A stretch of 64,000 nucleotides of DNA from Falsiroseomonas ponticola (GTDB lineage Bacteria > Pseudomonadota > Alphaproteobacteria > Acetobacterales > Acetobacteraceae): assembly GCF_016805305.1 (NCBI RefSeq), contig NZ_JAERQN010000005.1:62001-126000 (forward strand). Reading direction: 5' to 3'. Of this stretch, positions 25,508-34,129 are shown one piece after another. A program made the translations under genes and the position numbers. The first letter of the stretch is position 1; the number at the start of each line of letters is the position of its first letter. The notes beneath the pieces are model-generated. The model did no database searches, had not been told where the DNA came from, and saw nothing but the letters and a program-made list of their open reading frames with translations.

Positions 25508-26527
25508 ATGTCCCTTCGCCTGATCGCCGCCACCGGCGCCGTGCTTGCGCTGTCCACGCCCGCCATGGCGCAGGGCAGCCTCAACATGCTCTGCGCGCCG
25601 GCCGCGGATTGGTGCGAGGCGATCGCGGCGCGCTTCCAGCGGGACACGGGCATCCGCGTCGCCATGGCGCGGAAATCGGCCGGCGAGATCCTGGCGCAGA
25701 TCCGGGCGGAGGCGCAGAACCCGCGCACCGACATCTGGTTCGGCGCCTCGGCGGAGACGCATATCTCGGCGGCCGAGGCCAATTTGCTGCAGCCCTACAC
25801 CTCCCCCAACATGGCGGGGCTGCACCCCTGGGCGCAGCGCGTGCATGCGATGTCGGGCGAACGCTGCGTCGGCGTTTCTTCCGGGGCGATTGGTCTTGCA
25901 TGGAACCGGGAGCTGATGGCGCGGAAGAACCTGCCGCTGCCCTCCAGCTGGGCGGACCTGCTGAACCCCGCTTATCGCGGCGAGATCCAGCTGCCCAACC
26001 CCAACTCCTCCGGCACCGCCTACACCATCATCGCAGGGCTGGTGCAGCTGTGGGACGAGGATCGCGCCTTCGACTACCTGAGGCGCCTGCATGCGAATGT
26101 GAACGCCTATACCCGTTCCGGTGCGGCGCCGATGCAGGCCGTGTCGCGCGGGGAGACGGCGCTGGCGGTGAGCTTCAACATGGAAGTCACCTCCATGCAG
26201 CAGGCGGGCTTCCCGATCGAGCTGGTCTTCCCGACGGAGGGCACGAGCTACGAGGTGGCCTGCATGTCCATCATCCGCGGCGCGCGCAACCTGGCGCAGG
26301 CGCGGCGCTTCTATGACTGGTACCTGACCCCCGCGGCGCAGAACATCGCGACGACGGTGAACCAGTTCCACACCCCCGCGCATCGCGATGCCGCGCCGGA
26401 TTCCCGGATCGCCGACCTCTCGCGCGTCAACCTGATCAACTACGATTTCGCCGCCTATGGCCAGGGGGAGGTGCGCCGCCGCATCCTGGCGCGTTGGGAC
26501 CGCGAGATCGGGTCCCTGCCGCGATGA
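25508..26527 (+). CDS. ABC importer periplasmic binding protein, paralog 2 of 3
   Basis: 339-aa homolog of its two neighbours with signal peptide ending at AMA-QG. It keeps the C-X6-C pair (Cys29/Cys36), NPNSSGTAY and RGARNLAQARRFYDW. It departs from the others in the ligand half: SSWADL replaces CWADL, and PTEGTSYEVACMS replaces PCEGTGYEIGSMS, so the second cysteine pair is lost and a different Cys appears. This suggests altered ligand preference. The gene starts 37 bases after paralog 1 and overlaps paralog 3 (ATGA). Confidence 0.88.
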   Translation: MSLRLIAATGAVLALSTPAMAQGSLNMLCAPAADWCEAIAARFQRDTGIRVAMARKSAGEILAQIRAEAQNPRTDIWFGASAETHISAAEANLLQPYTSPNMAGLHPWAQRVHAMSGERCVGVSSGAIGLAWNRELMARKNLPLPSSWADLLNPAYRGEIQLPNPNSSGTAYTIIAGLVQLWDEDRAFDYLRRLHANVNAYTRSGAAPMQAVSRGETALAVSFNMEVTSMQQAGFPIELVFPTEGTSYEVACMSIIRGARNLAQARRFYDWYLTPAAQNIATTVNQFHTPAHRDAAPDSRIADLSRVNLINYDFAAYGQGEVRRRILARWDREIGSLPR

Positions 26528-27543
26528 GGGCCGCGCTCGGCTGCACCGCGATCCTCCTGCTGCCCGCGCTGCCGGCGGCGGCGCAGGGCTCGCTGAACCT
26601 CTATTGCTCCGCCACCATCGAATGGTGCACGCCGATCGCGCGCGGGTTCGAGCGCGAGACGGGCGTGCGCGTGGTGCTGAACCAGAAATCGACCGGCGAG
26701 ATGCTGGCGCAGCTGCGCGCGGAAGCGCGCAACCCGCGCGGCGACGTCTGGTGGGGCGGCACCGGCGACCCGCATGTCGCGGCCGGGGAGGAAGGCCTCA
26801 CCGTCGCCCATGAGAGCCCGCGCATCGCGGAGCTGCATGACTGGGCGCAGGCGCAGTGGCGCCAGACCGAGGGCCGCACCGTCGGCGTCTATGCCAGCGT
26901 GCTCGGCTTCGGCTTCAACACGGAACTGGTGGCGCGTCGCAACCTGCCCGCGCCGCGCTGCTGGGCCGATCTGCTGAATCCCGCCTATCGCGGGGAGATC
27001 CAGATGGCCAATCCCAACTCCTCCGGCACCGCCTACATCGTCATCGCGACGCTGGTGCAGATGATGGGGGAGGAGCCGGCCTTCGACTACCTGAAGCGGC
27101 TGCACGGCAGCATCAACGCCTATCCCCGCAGCGGCACCGCGCCCATCACGGCGGTGGCGCGCGGCGAGACGGCGCTTTCCATCTCCTTCGTCCACAACGC
27201 GGCGGAGGAAGCGGCGGCGGGCTTCCCCGTCGGCCATGCCGTGCCCTGCGAGGGCACGGGCTATGAGATCGGCTCCATGTCCATCATCCGCGGCGCCCGC
27301 AACCTGGCGAATGCCCAGCGCTTCTACCATTGGGCATTGAGCGCGGAGGCGCAGATCGCGGCGAGCGGCGAGGCGCGGAAGCTGCAGACCATGGCGAACC
27401 GCAACGTGCCGCTGACCGATGGCGCGCCGAACATGGCGACGGCCCGGATCATCGACTACGACAATGCCCGCTTCGGCGCGAGTGCCGAGCGCCGCCGCCT
27501 GCTGGCGCGCTGGGACCGCGAAGTCGGCGCGCTGCCGCGATGA
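26524..27543 (+). CDS. ABC importer periplasmic binding protein, paralog 3 of 3
   Basis: 339-aa binding protein, closer to paralog 1 than to paralog 2: it has Cys28/Cys35, CWADL and PCEGTGYEIGSMSIIRGARN. The signal peptide MRAALGCTAILLLPALPAAA ends before QGSLNLYC. ATG 26524 overlaps the previous TGA, and its own TGA overlaps the permease ATG, so paralogs 2 and 3 plus the membrane components are co-translated. Presence of three receptors for one permease suggests a broadened substrate range. Confidence 0.88.
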   Translation: MRAALGCTAILLLPALPAAAQGSLNLYCSATIEWCTPIARGFERETGVRVVLNQKSTGEMLAQLRAEARNPRGDVWWGGTGDPHVAAGEEGLTVAHESPRIAELHDWAQAQWRQTEGRTVGVYASVLGFGFNTELVARRNLPAPRCWADLLNPAYRGEIQMANPNSSGTAYIVIATLVQMMGEEPAFDYLKRLHGSINAYPRSGTAPITAVARGETALSISFVHNAAEEAAAGFPVGHAVPCEGTGYEIGSMSIIRGARNLANAQRFYHWALSAEAQIAASGEARKLQTMANRNVPLTDGAPNMATARIIDYDNARFGASAERRRLLARWDREVGALPR

Positions 27544-29741
27544 GGTTCACCGGCTCCTCCCTGTTCTTCTGGCTGATCGCCGCCATCGGCACCGCGCTGG
27601 TGCCCTGGCACATGCAGCAGGATGGCCTGACGATCCCGGGGCTGATGGCGCTGGGGCAGGAGGATGCGGAGGCGTCTTCCGCGCTGTGGCAGGCCCTGGC
27701 GCATGGCCGCTGGTGGTTCTGGCCCGTGGTGGTGCTGCTGGCGGTCGCGCTGCCGGGGGCGCTGCCCGCGGGCAGCGCGCGGGCGCGCTCCACCTTCCTG
27801 CTCTGGGGCGGCGGGCTCGGGCTCGCGGCCATCGTGGCGCAGGGGCTCGCCATCGGCGTGCAGGGCTGGTCCTTCCCCTGGCTGGAAGCGAGTTTCGGGG
27901 AGCTGGGCGACCGGCAATTCGGCTTTGGCCTCGGCGCCTGCATGGCCTTCATCGGCTGCCTGGTGATGCTGACGGATGGGCTCGCGCTGCGCGGGCTGTT
28001 CAAGGGGGATCGCTTCGTCTCCGGCGCGGTCGGGCTTCTCGTCGCCTCCATCATCATCTTCACCGCCTGGCCGGTGCTGACGATGATGAGCCAGATGTTC
28101 GCGCCGCGCGGCGACATGTCGGTCGCGGCCTCCATGGCCGACCGGTTGTTCGACAACAAGATCTGGGGCCTGGGCTGCGTCGGCGGCCGCGTCAATTGCG
28201 GCGTCTTCTGGAACACGCTGGTGCTGGCGACCAGCACCGCGACGGCGGCGACGATCCTCGGCCTGTGCTTCGCCCTCATCGTCACGCGCACGGCCTTCCC
28301 GGCCAAGCGGGCGATGCGGCTGCTGACGGTGCTGCCCATCATCACGCCGCCCTTCGTCATCGGCCTCGGCCTGATCCTGATCTTCGGGCGCTCGGGCGTG
28401 GTGAACCAGATCGTGCAGGCGGTCTTCGGCGTCGAGCTTGGCCGCTGGATCTATGGCTTCGACGGCGTCTTCCTCGCCCAGGTCTTCTCCTTCACCCCCA
28501 CCGCCTTCCTGGTGCTGATCGGGGTGGTGGAGGGCATCTCCCCCACCATGGAGGAAGCGTCGCAGACCCTGCGGGCATCGAAGATGCGGACCTTCCGGGC
28601 GGTGACGCTGCCGCTGATGGTGCCGGGCCTCGCCAATGCCTGGCTGGTCGTCTTCGTCGAGAGCCTGGCCGATTTCGGCAATCCGATCGTGCTCGGCGGC
28701 TCCTTCGGCGTGCTGTCCACGGAAATCTTCTTCGCCGTGGTCGGCGCGCAGCAGGATTTCGGCCGCGCGGCGGTGCTGGCGGCCATCATGCTGGTGGTGG
28801 GGCTGCTGGCCTTCATGCTGCAGCGGGCGGTGGTCGGGCGGCGGTCCTATGTCTCCGTCACCGGCAAGGGCGATGGCGGCTTGCAGCAGGTGCTGCCGCG
28901 GCCCGTGAAGATCGTGGCCTTCGCCATCGCCATCCCCTGGGCCATCCTGACCATCACCGTCTACACCATGGCGATGGCCGGCGCCTTCGTGCGCGTCTGG
29001 GGGCGGGACTGGACCTTCACGCTCAGCCATTTCCAGCGCGCCTTCGCCATCGAATGGGCGGCGGATGGGCGGATGCTGTTCAGCGGCGGCGCCTGGCATT
29101 CGCTGGCGACGACGATCCAGCTGGCCGCCGTCGCGGCGCCCATCACGGCGGGCATCGGGCTGCTGGCGGCCTGGGTGCTGACGCGCCAGCGCTTCGCGGG
29201 CCGCACGGCGCTGGAATTCGCGCTGATGCTGACCTTCGCGGTGCCCGGCACCGTCATCGGCGTCGCCTATATCCTGACCTACAACATCCCGCCGCTGGAG
29301 ATCACCGGCACGGCCTTCATCCTCGTCGCCTGCTTCGTCTTCCGCAACCTGCCGGTCGGCGTGCGGTCCGGCGTCGCGGCGATGAGCCAGCTCGACAAGT
29401 CGCTGGATGAGGCCGCGATCACGCTGCGCGCCTCCACCTTCCGGGCGCTGACGACGGTGGTGCTGCCGCTGCTGAAGCCCGCCATCGTCACGGCGCTGGT
29501 CTATTCCTTCGTCCGCGCCATGACGACCGTCTCCGCCGTCATCTTCCTCGTCTCCGCGGAATACGAGATGGCGACGGTCTTCATCATCAACCGCGTCATC
29601 AACGGCGATTACGGCCTCGCCATCGCCTATTGCGCCGTGCTGATCGTGCTGATGATGACGGCGATCGGCCTGATCAACCTCGTCGTCGGCCGCCGCCGCC
29701 TCGGCCGCCGAAGCGCCCAGCCTGCCGGAGCCGCCGCATGA
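27540..29741 (+). CDS. Fused ABC transporter permease (FbpB/AfuB-like)
   Basis: 733-aa inner-membrane protein with two permease halves, each carrying the EAA cytoplasmic loop: EEASQTLRASKMRTFRAVTLP in the first half and DEAAITLRASTFRALTTVVLP in the second. About twelve hydrophobic segments are visible. Fused double permeases are usual for iron(III)/thiamine-type importers. It is coupled by ATGA overlaps to paralog 3 upstream and the ATPase downstream, and would serve all three binding proteins. Confidence 0.92.
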   Translation: MRFTGSSLFFWLIAAIGTALVPWHMQQDGLTIPGLMALGQEDAEASSALWQALAHGRWWFWPVVVLLAVALPGALPAGSARARSTFLLWGGGLGLAAIVAQGLAIGVQGWSFPWLEASFGELGDRQFGFGLGACMAFIGCLVMLTDGLALRGLFKGDRFVSGAVGLLVASIIIFTAWPVLTMMSQMFAPRGDMSVAASMADRLFDNKIWGLGCVGGRVNCGVFWNTLVLATSTATAATILGLCFALIVTRTAFPAKRAMRLLTVLPIITPPFVIGLGLILIFGRSGVVNQIVQAVFGVELGRWIYGFDGVFLAQVFSFTPTAFLVLIGVVEGISPTMEEASQTLRASKMRTFRAVTLPLMVPGLANAWLVVFVESLADFGNPIVLGGSFGVLSTEIFFAVVGAQQDFGRAAVLAAIMLVVGLLAFMLQRAVVGRRSYVSVTGKGDGGLQQVLPRPVKIVAFAIAIPWAILTITVYTMAMAGAFVRVWGRDWTFTLSHFQRAFAIEWAADGRMLFSGGAWHSLATTIQLAAVAAPITAGIGLLAAWVLTRQRFAGRTALEFALMLTFAVPGTVIGVAYILTYNIPPLEITGTAFILVACFVFRNLPVGVRSGVAAMSQLDKSLDEAAITLRASTFRALTTVVLPLLKPAIVTALVYSFVRAMTTVSAVIFLVSAEYEMATVFIINRVINGDYGLAIAYCAVLIVLMMTAIGLINLVVGRRRLGRRSAQPAGAAA

Positions 29742-30805
29742 CCCTGCCCCTGAAGCTCAGCGGCGCGGAGGTGCGCCTGGCCGGCATCGGCAAGCGCTAC
29801 GGGCAGGTGACGGCGGTGAAGCCGCTGGACCTGGTGATCGAGGGCGGCACGCTGGTCACGCTGCTCGGCCCCTCGGGCTGCGGGAAGACGACGCTGCTGC
29901 GCATGATCGCGGGGCTGGAACAGGCGACGGATGGGCGCCTGTTCATCGGCGGCAAGGACGTGACGCTGCTGCCGGCGGGCGAGCGCAACGTCTCCATGGT
30001 CTTCCAGTCCTACGCGCTCTTCCCGCATATGAGCGTGCTGGACAACGTCGCCTATGGCCTCGTCTCCTCCGGCATACGCAAGCGCGACGCGCATGCGAAG
30101 GCGGAAGCGGCGCTGGAGACGGTGGGCCTCAAGGGCTTCGGCGGGCGCCTGCCCAGCGAGATGTCGGGCGGGCAGCAGCAGCGCGTGGCGGTGGCGCGGG
30201 CGCTGGTGCTGGAGCCGGAGGTGCTGCTGTTCGACGAGCCGCTGTCGAACCTCGATGCGCGGCTGCGGCGGAGCATGCGGGAGGAGATCCGCGCGCTGCA
30301 GCAGCGGCTCGGCCTGACCGTGGTCTATGTGACGCATGACCAGGCGGAGGCGCTGGCCGTCTCCGACAAGATCGTCGTGATGCGCAATGCGGAGATCGCG
30401 CAGGCCGGCACGCCGGAGGAACTCTACACCCAGCCCGGCAATGTCTTCGTCGCCACCTTCATGGGGGAGGCGAACCATGTGCGCGGCGTGGTGGAGAGCA
30501 TCGACGGCGCCATGGCGACCGTGAAGCTGGACGAGGCGGTGCTGACCCTGCCGCATCGCGGCACCACCCCCGGGCCGGTCGATATCGTCATCCGGCCGGA
30601 GGCGATCCGCATCAGCAATTCGCCCGTGGGCCTGCCGGCCAAGGTGGCGCGTGCGACCTATATGGGATCGCACACCGAATATCACTTCGCGACCGCGGCG
30701 GGCGAACTGTTCGCCGTGGGCGCGGACCGGCTGAAGCGCCGCGCGCCGGGCGAGAACGTCATGCTGGCGCTGGACCCCGAGGGGGTCGTCCTCGTCAAGC
30801 CGTAG
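29738..30805 (+). CDS. ABC importer ATPase (FbpC/PotA-like)
   Basis: 355-aa ATP-binding subunit. Walker A GPSGCGKTT at 44-52, signature MSGGQQQR at 142-149, Walker B LLFDEP at 163-168 and switch His in YVTHDQAEAL are intact. A TOBE-like regulatory domain occupies the C-terminal ~110 residues. ATG 29738 overlaps the permease TGA. The 3' end overlaps the convergent dipeptide-ATPase gene by 11 bases, leaving no room for a separate terminator. Confidence 0.95.
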   Translation: MTLPLKLSGAEVRLAGIGKRYGQVTAVKPLDLVIEGGTLVTLLGPSGCGKTTLLRMIAGLEQATDGRLFIGGKDVTLLPAGERNVSMVFQSYALFPHMSVLDNVAYGLVSSGIRKRDAHAKAEAALETVGLKGFGGRLPSEMSGGQQQRVAVARALVLEPEVLLFDEPLSNLDARLRRSMREEIRALQQRLGLTVVYVTHDQAEALAVSDKIVVMRNAEIAQAGTPEELYTQPGNVFVATFMGEANHVRGVVESIDGAMATVKLDEAVLTLPHRGTTPGPVDIVIRPEAIRISNSPVGLPAKVARATYMGSHTEYHFATAAGELFAVGADRLKRRAPGENVMLALDPEGVVLVKP

Positions 30806-32378
30806 CGGGCAGGCGCAGCGACGCCTCCAGCAGCGCCCGCGTATAGGCATGGGCGGGCGCGTCCAGCACCTGGTCGCGCGCGCCTTCCTCCACGATGCGG
30901 CCGGACTGCATGACGACGATCCGGTCCGCGATCTCCTCCACCACGCCGAGGTCATGGGTCACGAAGAGGCAGGCGAAGCCGCGCTTGCGCTGCTGGTCGC
31001 GCAGCAGCGCGATCACCTGCTTGCGCACCGTCGCATCCAGCGCGCTCACGGCCTCATCCGCCACGACGAAGGCGGGGTTGCGGACCAGCGCGCGCGCGAT
31101 GGCGACGCGCTGTCGCTGGCCGCCGGAGAGCGCATGCGGGTAGCGGTCGCCAAGGCCGCCGAGCCCGACTTCCGCCAGCATCGCCTCCGCGCGGCGATGA
31201 CGCTCCGGCACGGGCATGCCCGCGGGCAGGCGCAGCGGTTCCGCCACGATGTCGCGCACGCGCATGCGCGGGTCGAGCGACGAATAGGGGTCCTGGAAGA
31301 CGATCTGGCAGGCGAGGCGGAAGTCGAGCAACCCGGCCCCCGTCCGTGCCGTCACCTCCTCCCCCCGGAACAGCAACGCGCCGCCGCTCACGGGCAGCAG
31401 GCGCAGCATGGCGCGGCCGAGCGTCGTCTTGCCGGAGCCTGAGCCGCCGACCAGCGCCACCACCTCCCCGGGATGGATGCTCAGCGAAACCCCTCGCACC
31501 GCCTGCATCGGCGCCGCGCGCGTGAACCATCCGCCGCGGCCGGGATAGGCCACCGACAGCTCCCGCGCCTCGATCAGCGGCGCGGCCGGCGGCAGGGCGC
31601 GCGACGGGCCGCGGCGGGGCAGGGCGGCGACCAGCGCCTGGGTATAGGGCTGGCGCGGCGCGGCCAGCAGCGGCGCGGCGGGGCCTTCCTCCACCGCCTG
31701 GCCAGCCTGCATGACCAGCGCGCGGTCGGCATGGCGGGAGACGAGGCCGAGGTCATGGGTGATGAGAAGCACGGCGCTGCCCTGTTCCCGCGCCAGCTCC
31801 TTCATCAGCGAAAGCACCTCCGCCTGGGTCAGCGTATCCAGCGCCGTCGTCGGTTCATCCGCGATCAGCAGCCGCGGCCGCAGCAGCATGACGGAAGCCA
31901 GCATGATTCGCTGGCGCATGCCGCCCGAGAATTCATGCGGGAAGGCCTGCAGCCGGCGCTCGGGATCGCTGATGCCCACACGCTCCAGCATCGCGATGCA
32001 GGCCCGGCGTCGCTCGGGCGCGGACAATCCCGTGTGCAGCGCCAGCCCCTCCGCCATCTGCGCGCCGATGCGCTGGGCGGGGTTCAGCGAGGTCATGGGT
32101 TCCTGGAACACCATGCCCATGCCGGGGCCGCGCAGCGCGCGCAGCTTTGCCGGTGACAGCGCGGAGAGGTCCTGGCCGGTAAAGGCGATGCGGCCGCCGG
32201 ATTGGCGCAGCCCCGGCGGCAGCAGGCCGATCACGGCGCGCGCCGTGGCGCTCTTGCCCGATCCGCTTTCGCCGACCAGCGCGAGTGTCTCGCCCTCCGC
32301 GACGGTGAAGGAGAGATCGCGCACGACCTCCCGCGCGCTGGCGGCGATGCGAAGGCCCGCGACCTCCAGCACGCTCAT
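30795..32378 (-). CDS. Dipeptide/nickel-type ABC ATPase, fused DppD-DppF form
   Basis: 527-aa protein with two complete ABC domains in tandem. First Walker A GESGSGKS at 36-43 with signature SGGMRQR; second Walker A GGSGSGKTT at 311-319 with signature SGGQRQR. This is the fused arrangement seen in GsiA-type and many alphaproteobacterial oligopeptide systems. It is coupled to the upstream DppC-like permease by a 4-base overlap and is the last gene of a four-gene importer operon. Substrate probably a short peptide or amine conjugate. Confidence 0.94.
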   Translation of the reverse strand: MSVLEVAGLRIAASAREVVRDLSFTVAEGETLALVGESGSGKSATARAVIGLLPPGLRQSGGRIAFTGQDLSALSPAKLRALRGPGMGMVFQEPMTSLNPAQRIGAQMAEGLALHTGLSAPERRRACIAMLERVGISDPERRLQAFPHEFSGGMRQRIMLASVMLLRPRLLIADEPTTALDTLTQAEVLSLMKELAREQGSAVLLITHDLGLVSRHADRALVMQAGQAVEEGPAAPLLAAPRQPYTQALVAALPRRGPSRALPPAAPLIEARELSVAYPGRGGWFTRAAPMQAVRGVSLSIHPGEVVALVGGSGSGKTTLGRAMLRLLPVSGGALLFRGEEVTARTGAGLLDFRLACQIVFQDPYSSLDPRMRVRDIVAEPLRLPAGMPVPERHRRAEAMLAEVGLGGLGDRYPHALSGGQRQRVAIARALVRNPAFVVADEAVSALDATVRKQVIALLRDQQRKRGFACLFVTHDLGVVEEIADRIVVMQSGRIVEEGARDQVLDAPAHAYTRALLEASLRLPATA

Positions 32379-33187
32379 GCGCCGTCCCTCGGGTCCAGCA
32401 GGTCGCGCAGCGCGTCGCCCAGCTGGTTGGCGCCCAGCAGGCAGGTGGCGATCAGCGCGCCGGGGGCGATGGAAAGCAGCGGTGCCTCCTGCATGAAGGG
32501 GCGGGCGGCGGCCAGCATGTTGCCCCAGGTGGCGGCGGGTGGCGGCACGCCGAGCCCGAGGAAGGACAGCGCGCTTTCCGACAGGATCACCCAGCCGAAG
32601 AGCGAGGTGGCCAGCACCGTGACCGGCGCCGCGGTATGCGGCAGCACATGGCGCAGCAGCGTGTAGGTCTCCGAATTGCCCAGCGCGCGGGAGGCCTCGA
32701 CGAATTCCCGCTCCCGGATCGAGAGCACGCTGCCGCGCACCACGCGCGCGACGGTCGGCGCATAGGCGAGGCCGAGCGCCAGCACGATGCCGCTGCGGGA
32801 TGGCCCGATGACGGCCAGCAGCCCGAGCGCCAGCAGGATGCCCGGGAAGGCCAGCAGCGTGTCGTTGACGGCGCCCAGCACGCGGTCCACCCAGCCGCGC
32901 AGGAAACCGCTGGCAAGGCCGATGGCCAGGCCCAGCGCCAGCGCCACCAGCACCGTCGCCGCCGCGACGCCAAGGCTGGTGACGGCCCCCGCCATCAGCC
33001 GCGACGCCACGTCGCGCCCGAATTCATCCGTGCCCAGCCAATAGTCCGGCGAGGGTGGCCGCAGGCGGCGGCGGAGGTTCGTGCGCACGGGGTCATGCGG
33101 CGTCCAGGCCAGCGCCACCGCGCCCAGCGCGACCACCGCGCCCATCAGCGTGCCGCCGATCACCAGGTTCAGGCGCAGCCGCATCAC
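32375..33187 (-). CDS. Dipeptide-type ABC permease, DppC-like
   Basis: 270-aa inner-membrane permease with an N-terminal transmembrane segment, the DppC-specific stretch PPSPDYWLGTDEFGRDVASR and five further membrane segments. The EAA loop reads EASRALGNSETYTLLRHVLP and is followed by SLSFLGLG-like SALSFLGLGVPPP. ATG overlaps the DppB-like TGA, while its TGA overlaps the ATPase start. It forms the heterodimeric channel with the 33184-34128 product. Confidence 0.94.
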   Translation of the reverse strand: MMRLRLNLVIGGTLMGAVVALGAVALAWTPHDPVRTNLRRRLRPPSPDYWLGTDEFGRDVASRLMAGAVTSLGVAAATVLVALALGLAIGLASGFLRGWVDRVLGAVNDTLLAFPGILLALGLLAVIGPSRSGIVLALGLAYAPTVARVVRGSVLSIREREFVEASRALGNSETYTLLRHVLPHTAAPVTVLATSLFGWVILSESALSFLGLGVPPPAATWGNMLAAARPFMQEAPLLSIAPGALIATCLLGANQLGDALRDLLDPRDGA

Positions 33188-34128
33188 TCGGCCGCCACGC
33201 GCGGATCGAAGACGGGGTAGAGCAGGTCCACCACCAGGTTCACGCTGACATAGACCAGCGCGATGAACAGCATGACGCCCTGGATGACGGGATAGTCGCG
33301 GGCGAAGATCGCCTCCACCAGCAGCCGGCCGAGGCCGGGCAGGGTGAAGACCGTCTCGATGACGGCGATGCCGCCGAGCAGGTTGCCGAGCACCAGCCCC
33401 ACCAGCGTCAGCGTCGGTGCGAAGGCGTTGGGGAAGGCGTGGCGCAGCAGCACGCGGTGTTCGGGCACGCCCTTGGCGCGGGCATGGGCGATGTAGTCGA
33501 GGCGCAGCACCTCGATGGTGGAGGCGCGGGCCATGCGGATCAGCACCCCGGTCTCGATCAGCGCCAGCGTTGCGATGGGCAGGATGATGTAGTGCAGCGC
33601 GGCGACAGGGTCTTCCGCGAAGGTGACGTAGCCGACGACGGGCACCCAGCCGAGCTTGAGCCCGAAGACCAGCAGCATGATGAGGCCGAGCCAGAAGGAG
33701 GGGATGGAGAGCAGCAGCGTCGCCAGCGACACCGCCGCGATGTCGCCCCAGCTGCCCTGCTTCCAGGCCGCCAGCATGCCTGCCGGCACGGCCACCAGCA
33801 CCGCGATGGCGACGGCGGCCAGCACGATGGCGGCGGTGACGCCGAAGCGGTCCAGGATCAGCGGGCCCACGGCCTCCCCGGAGGTGATCGACAGGCCGAG
33901 GTCGCCGGCCAGCAGCTGCGACAGCCAGAGGCCGAACTGCACTGGCAGCGTGCGGTCCAGGCCCATGCTGGCGCGAAGGTCCGCGACGGCCTCCGGCGTC
34001 GCCGCATCGCCCAGGATGAGCAGCGCGGGATCGCCGGGGATGAGGCGCATCAGGAAGAAGACGCTGGCGGCGACCAGCAGCAGGGTCGGCAGCGCCGCCA
34101 GCAGGCGCTTCAGGACATAGAGCGCCAC
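33184..34128 (-). CDS. Dipeptide-type ABC permease, DppB-like
   Basis: 314-aa inner-membrane permease. The N-terminal VLKRLLAALPTLLLVAASVF segment followed by RLIPGDPA is the DppB hallmark; the EAA loop reads ARAKGVPEHRVLLRHAFPNA. I chose GTG 34128, which lies one base after the TGA of the binding-protein gene and starts the conserved sequence; an in-frame ATG at 34197 lies inside the upstream gene. Six transmembrane segments are evident. Confidence 0.93.
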   Translation of the reverse strand: MALYVLKRLLAALPTLLLVAASVFFLMRLIPGDPALLILGDAATPEAVADLRASMGLDRTLPVQFGLWLSQLLAGDLGLSITSGEAVGPLILDRFGVTAAIVLAAVAIAVLVAVPAGMLAAWKQGSWGDIAAVSLATLLLSIPSFWLGLIMLLVFGLKLGWVPVVGYVTFAEDPVAALHYIILPIATLALIETGVLIRMARASTIEVLRLDYIAHARAKGVPEHRVLLRHAFPNAFAPTLTLVGLVLGNLLGGIAVIETVFTLPGLGRLLVEAIFARDYPVIQGVMLFIALVYVSVNLVVDLLYPVFDPRVAAE

Positions 34129-34129
34129 C

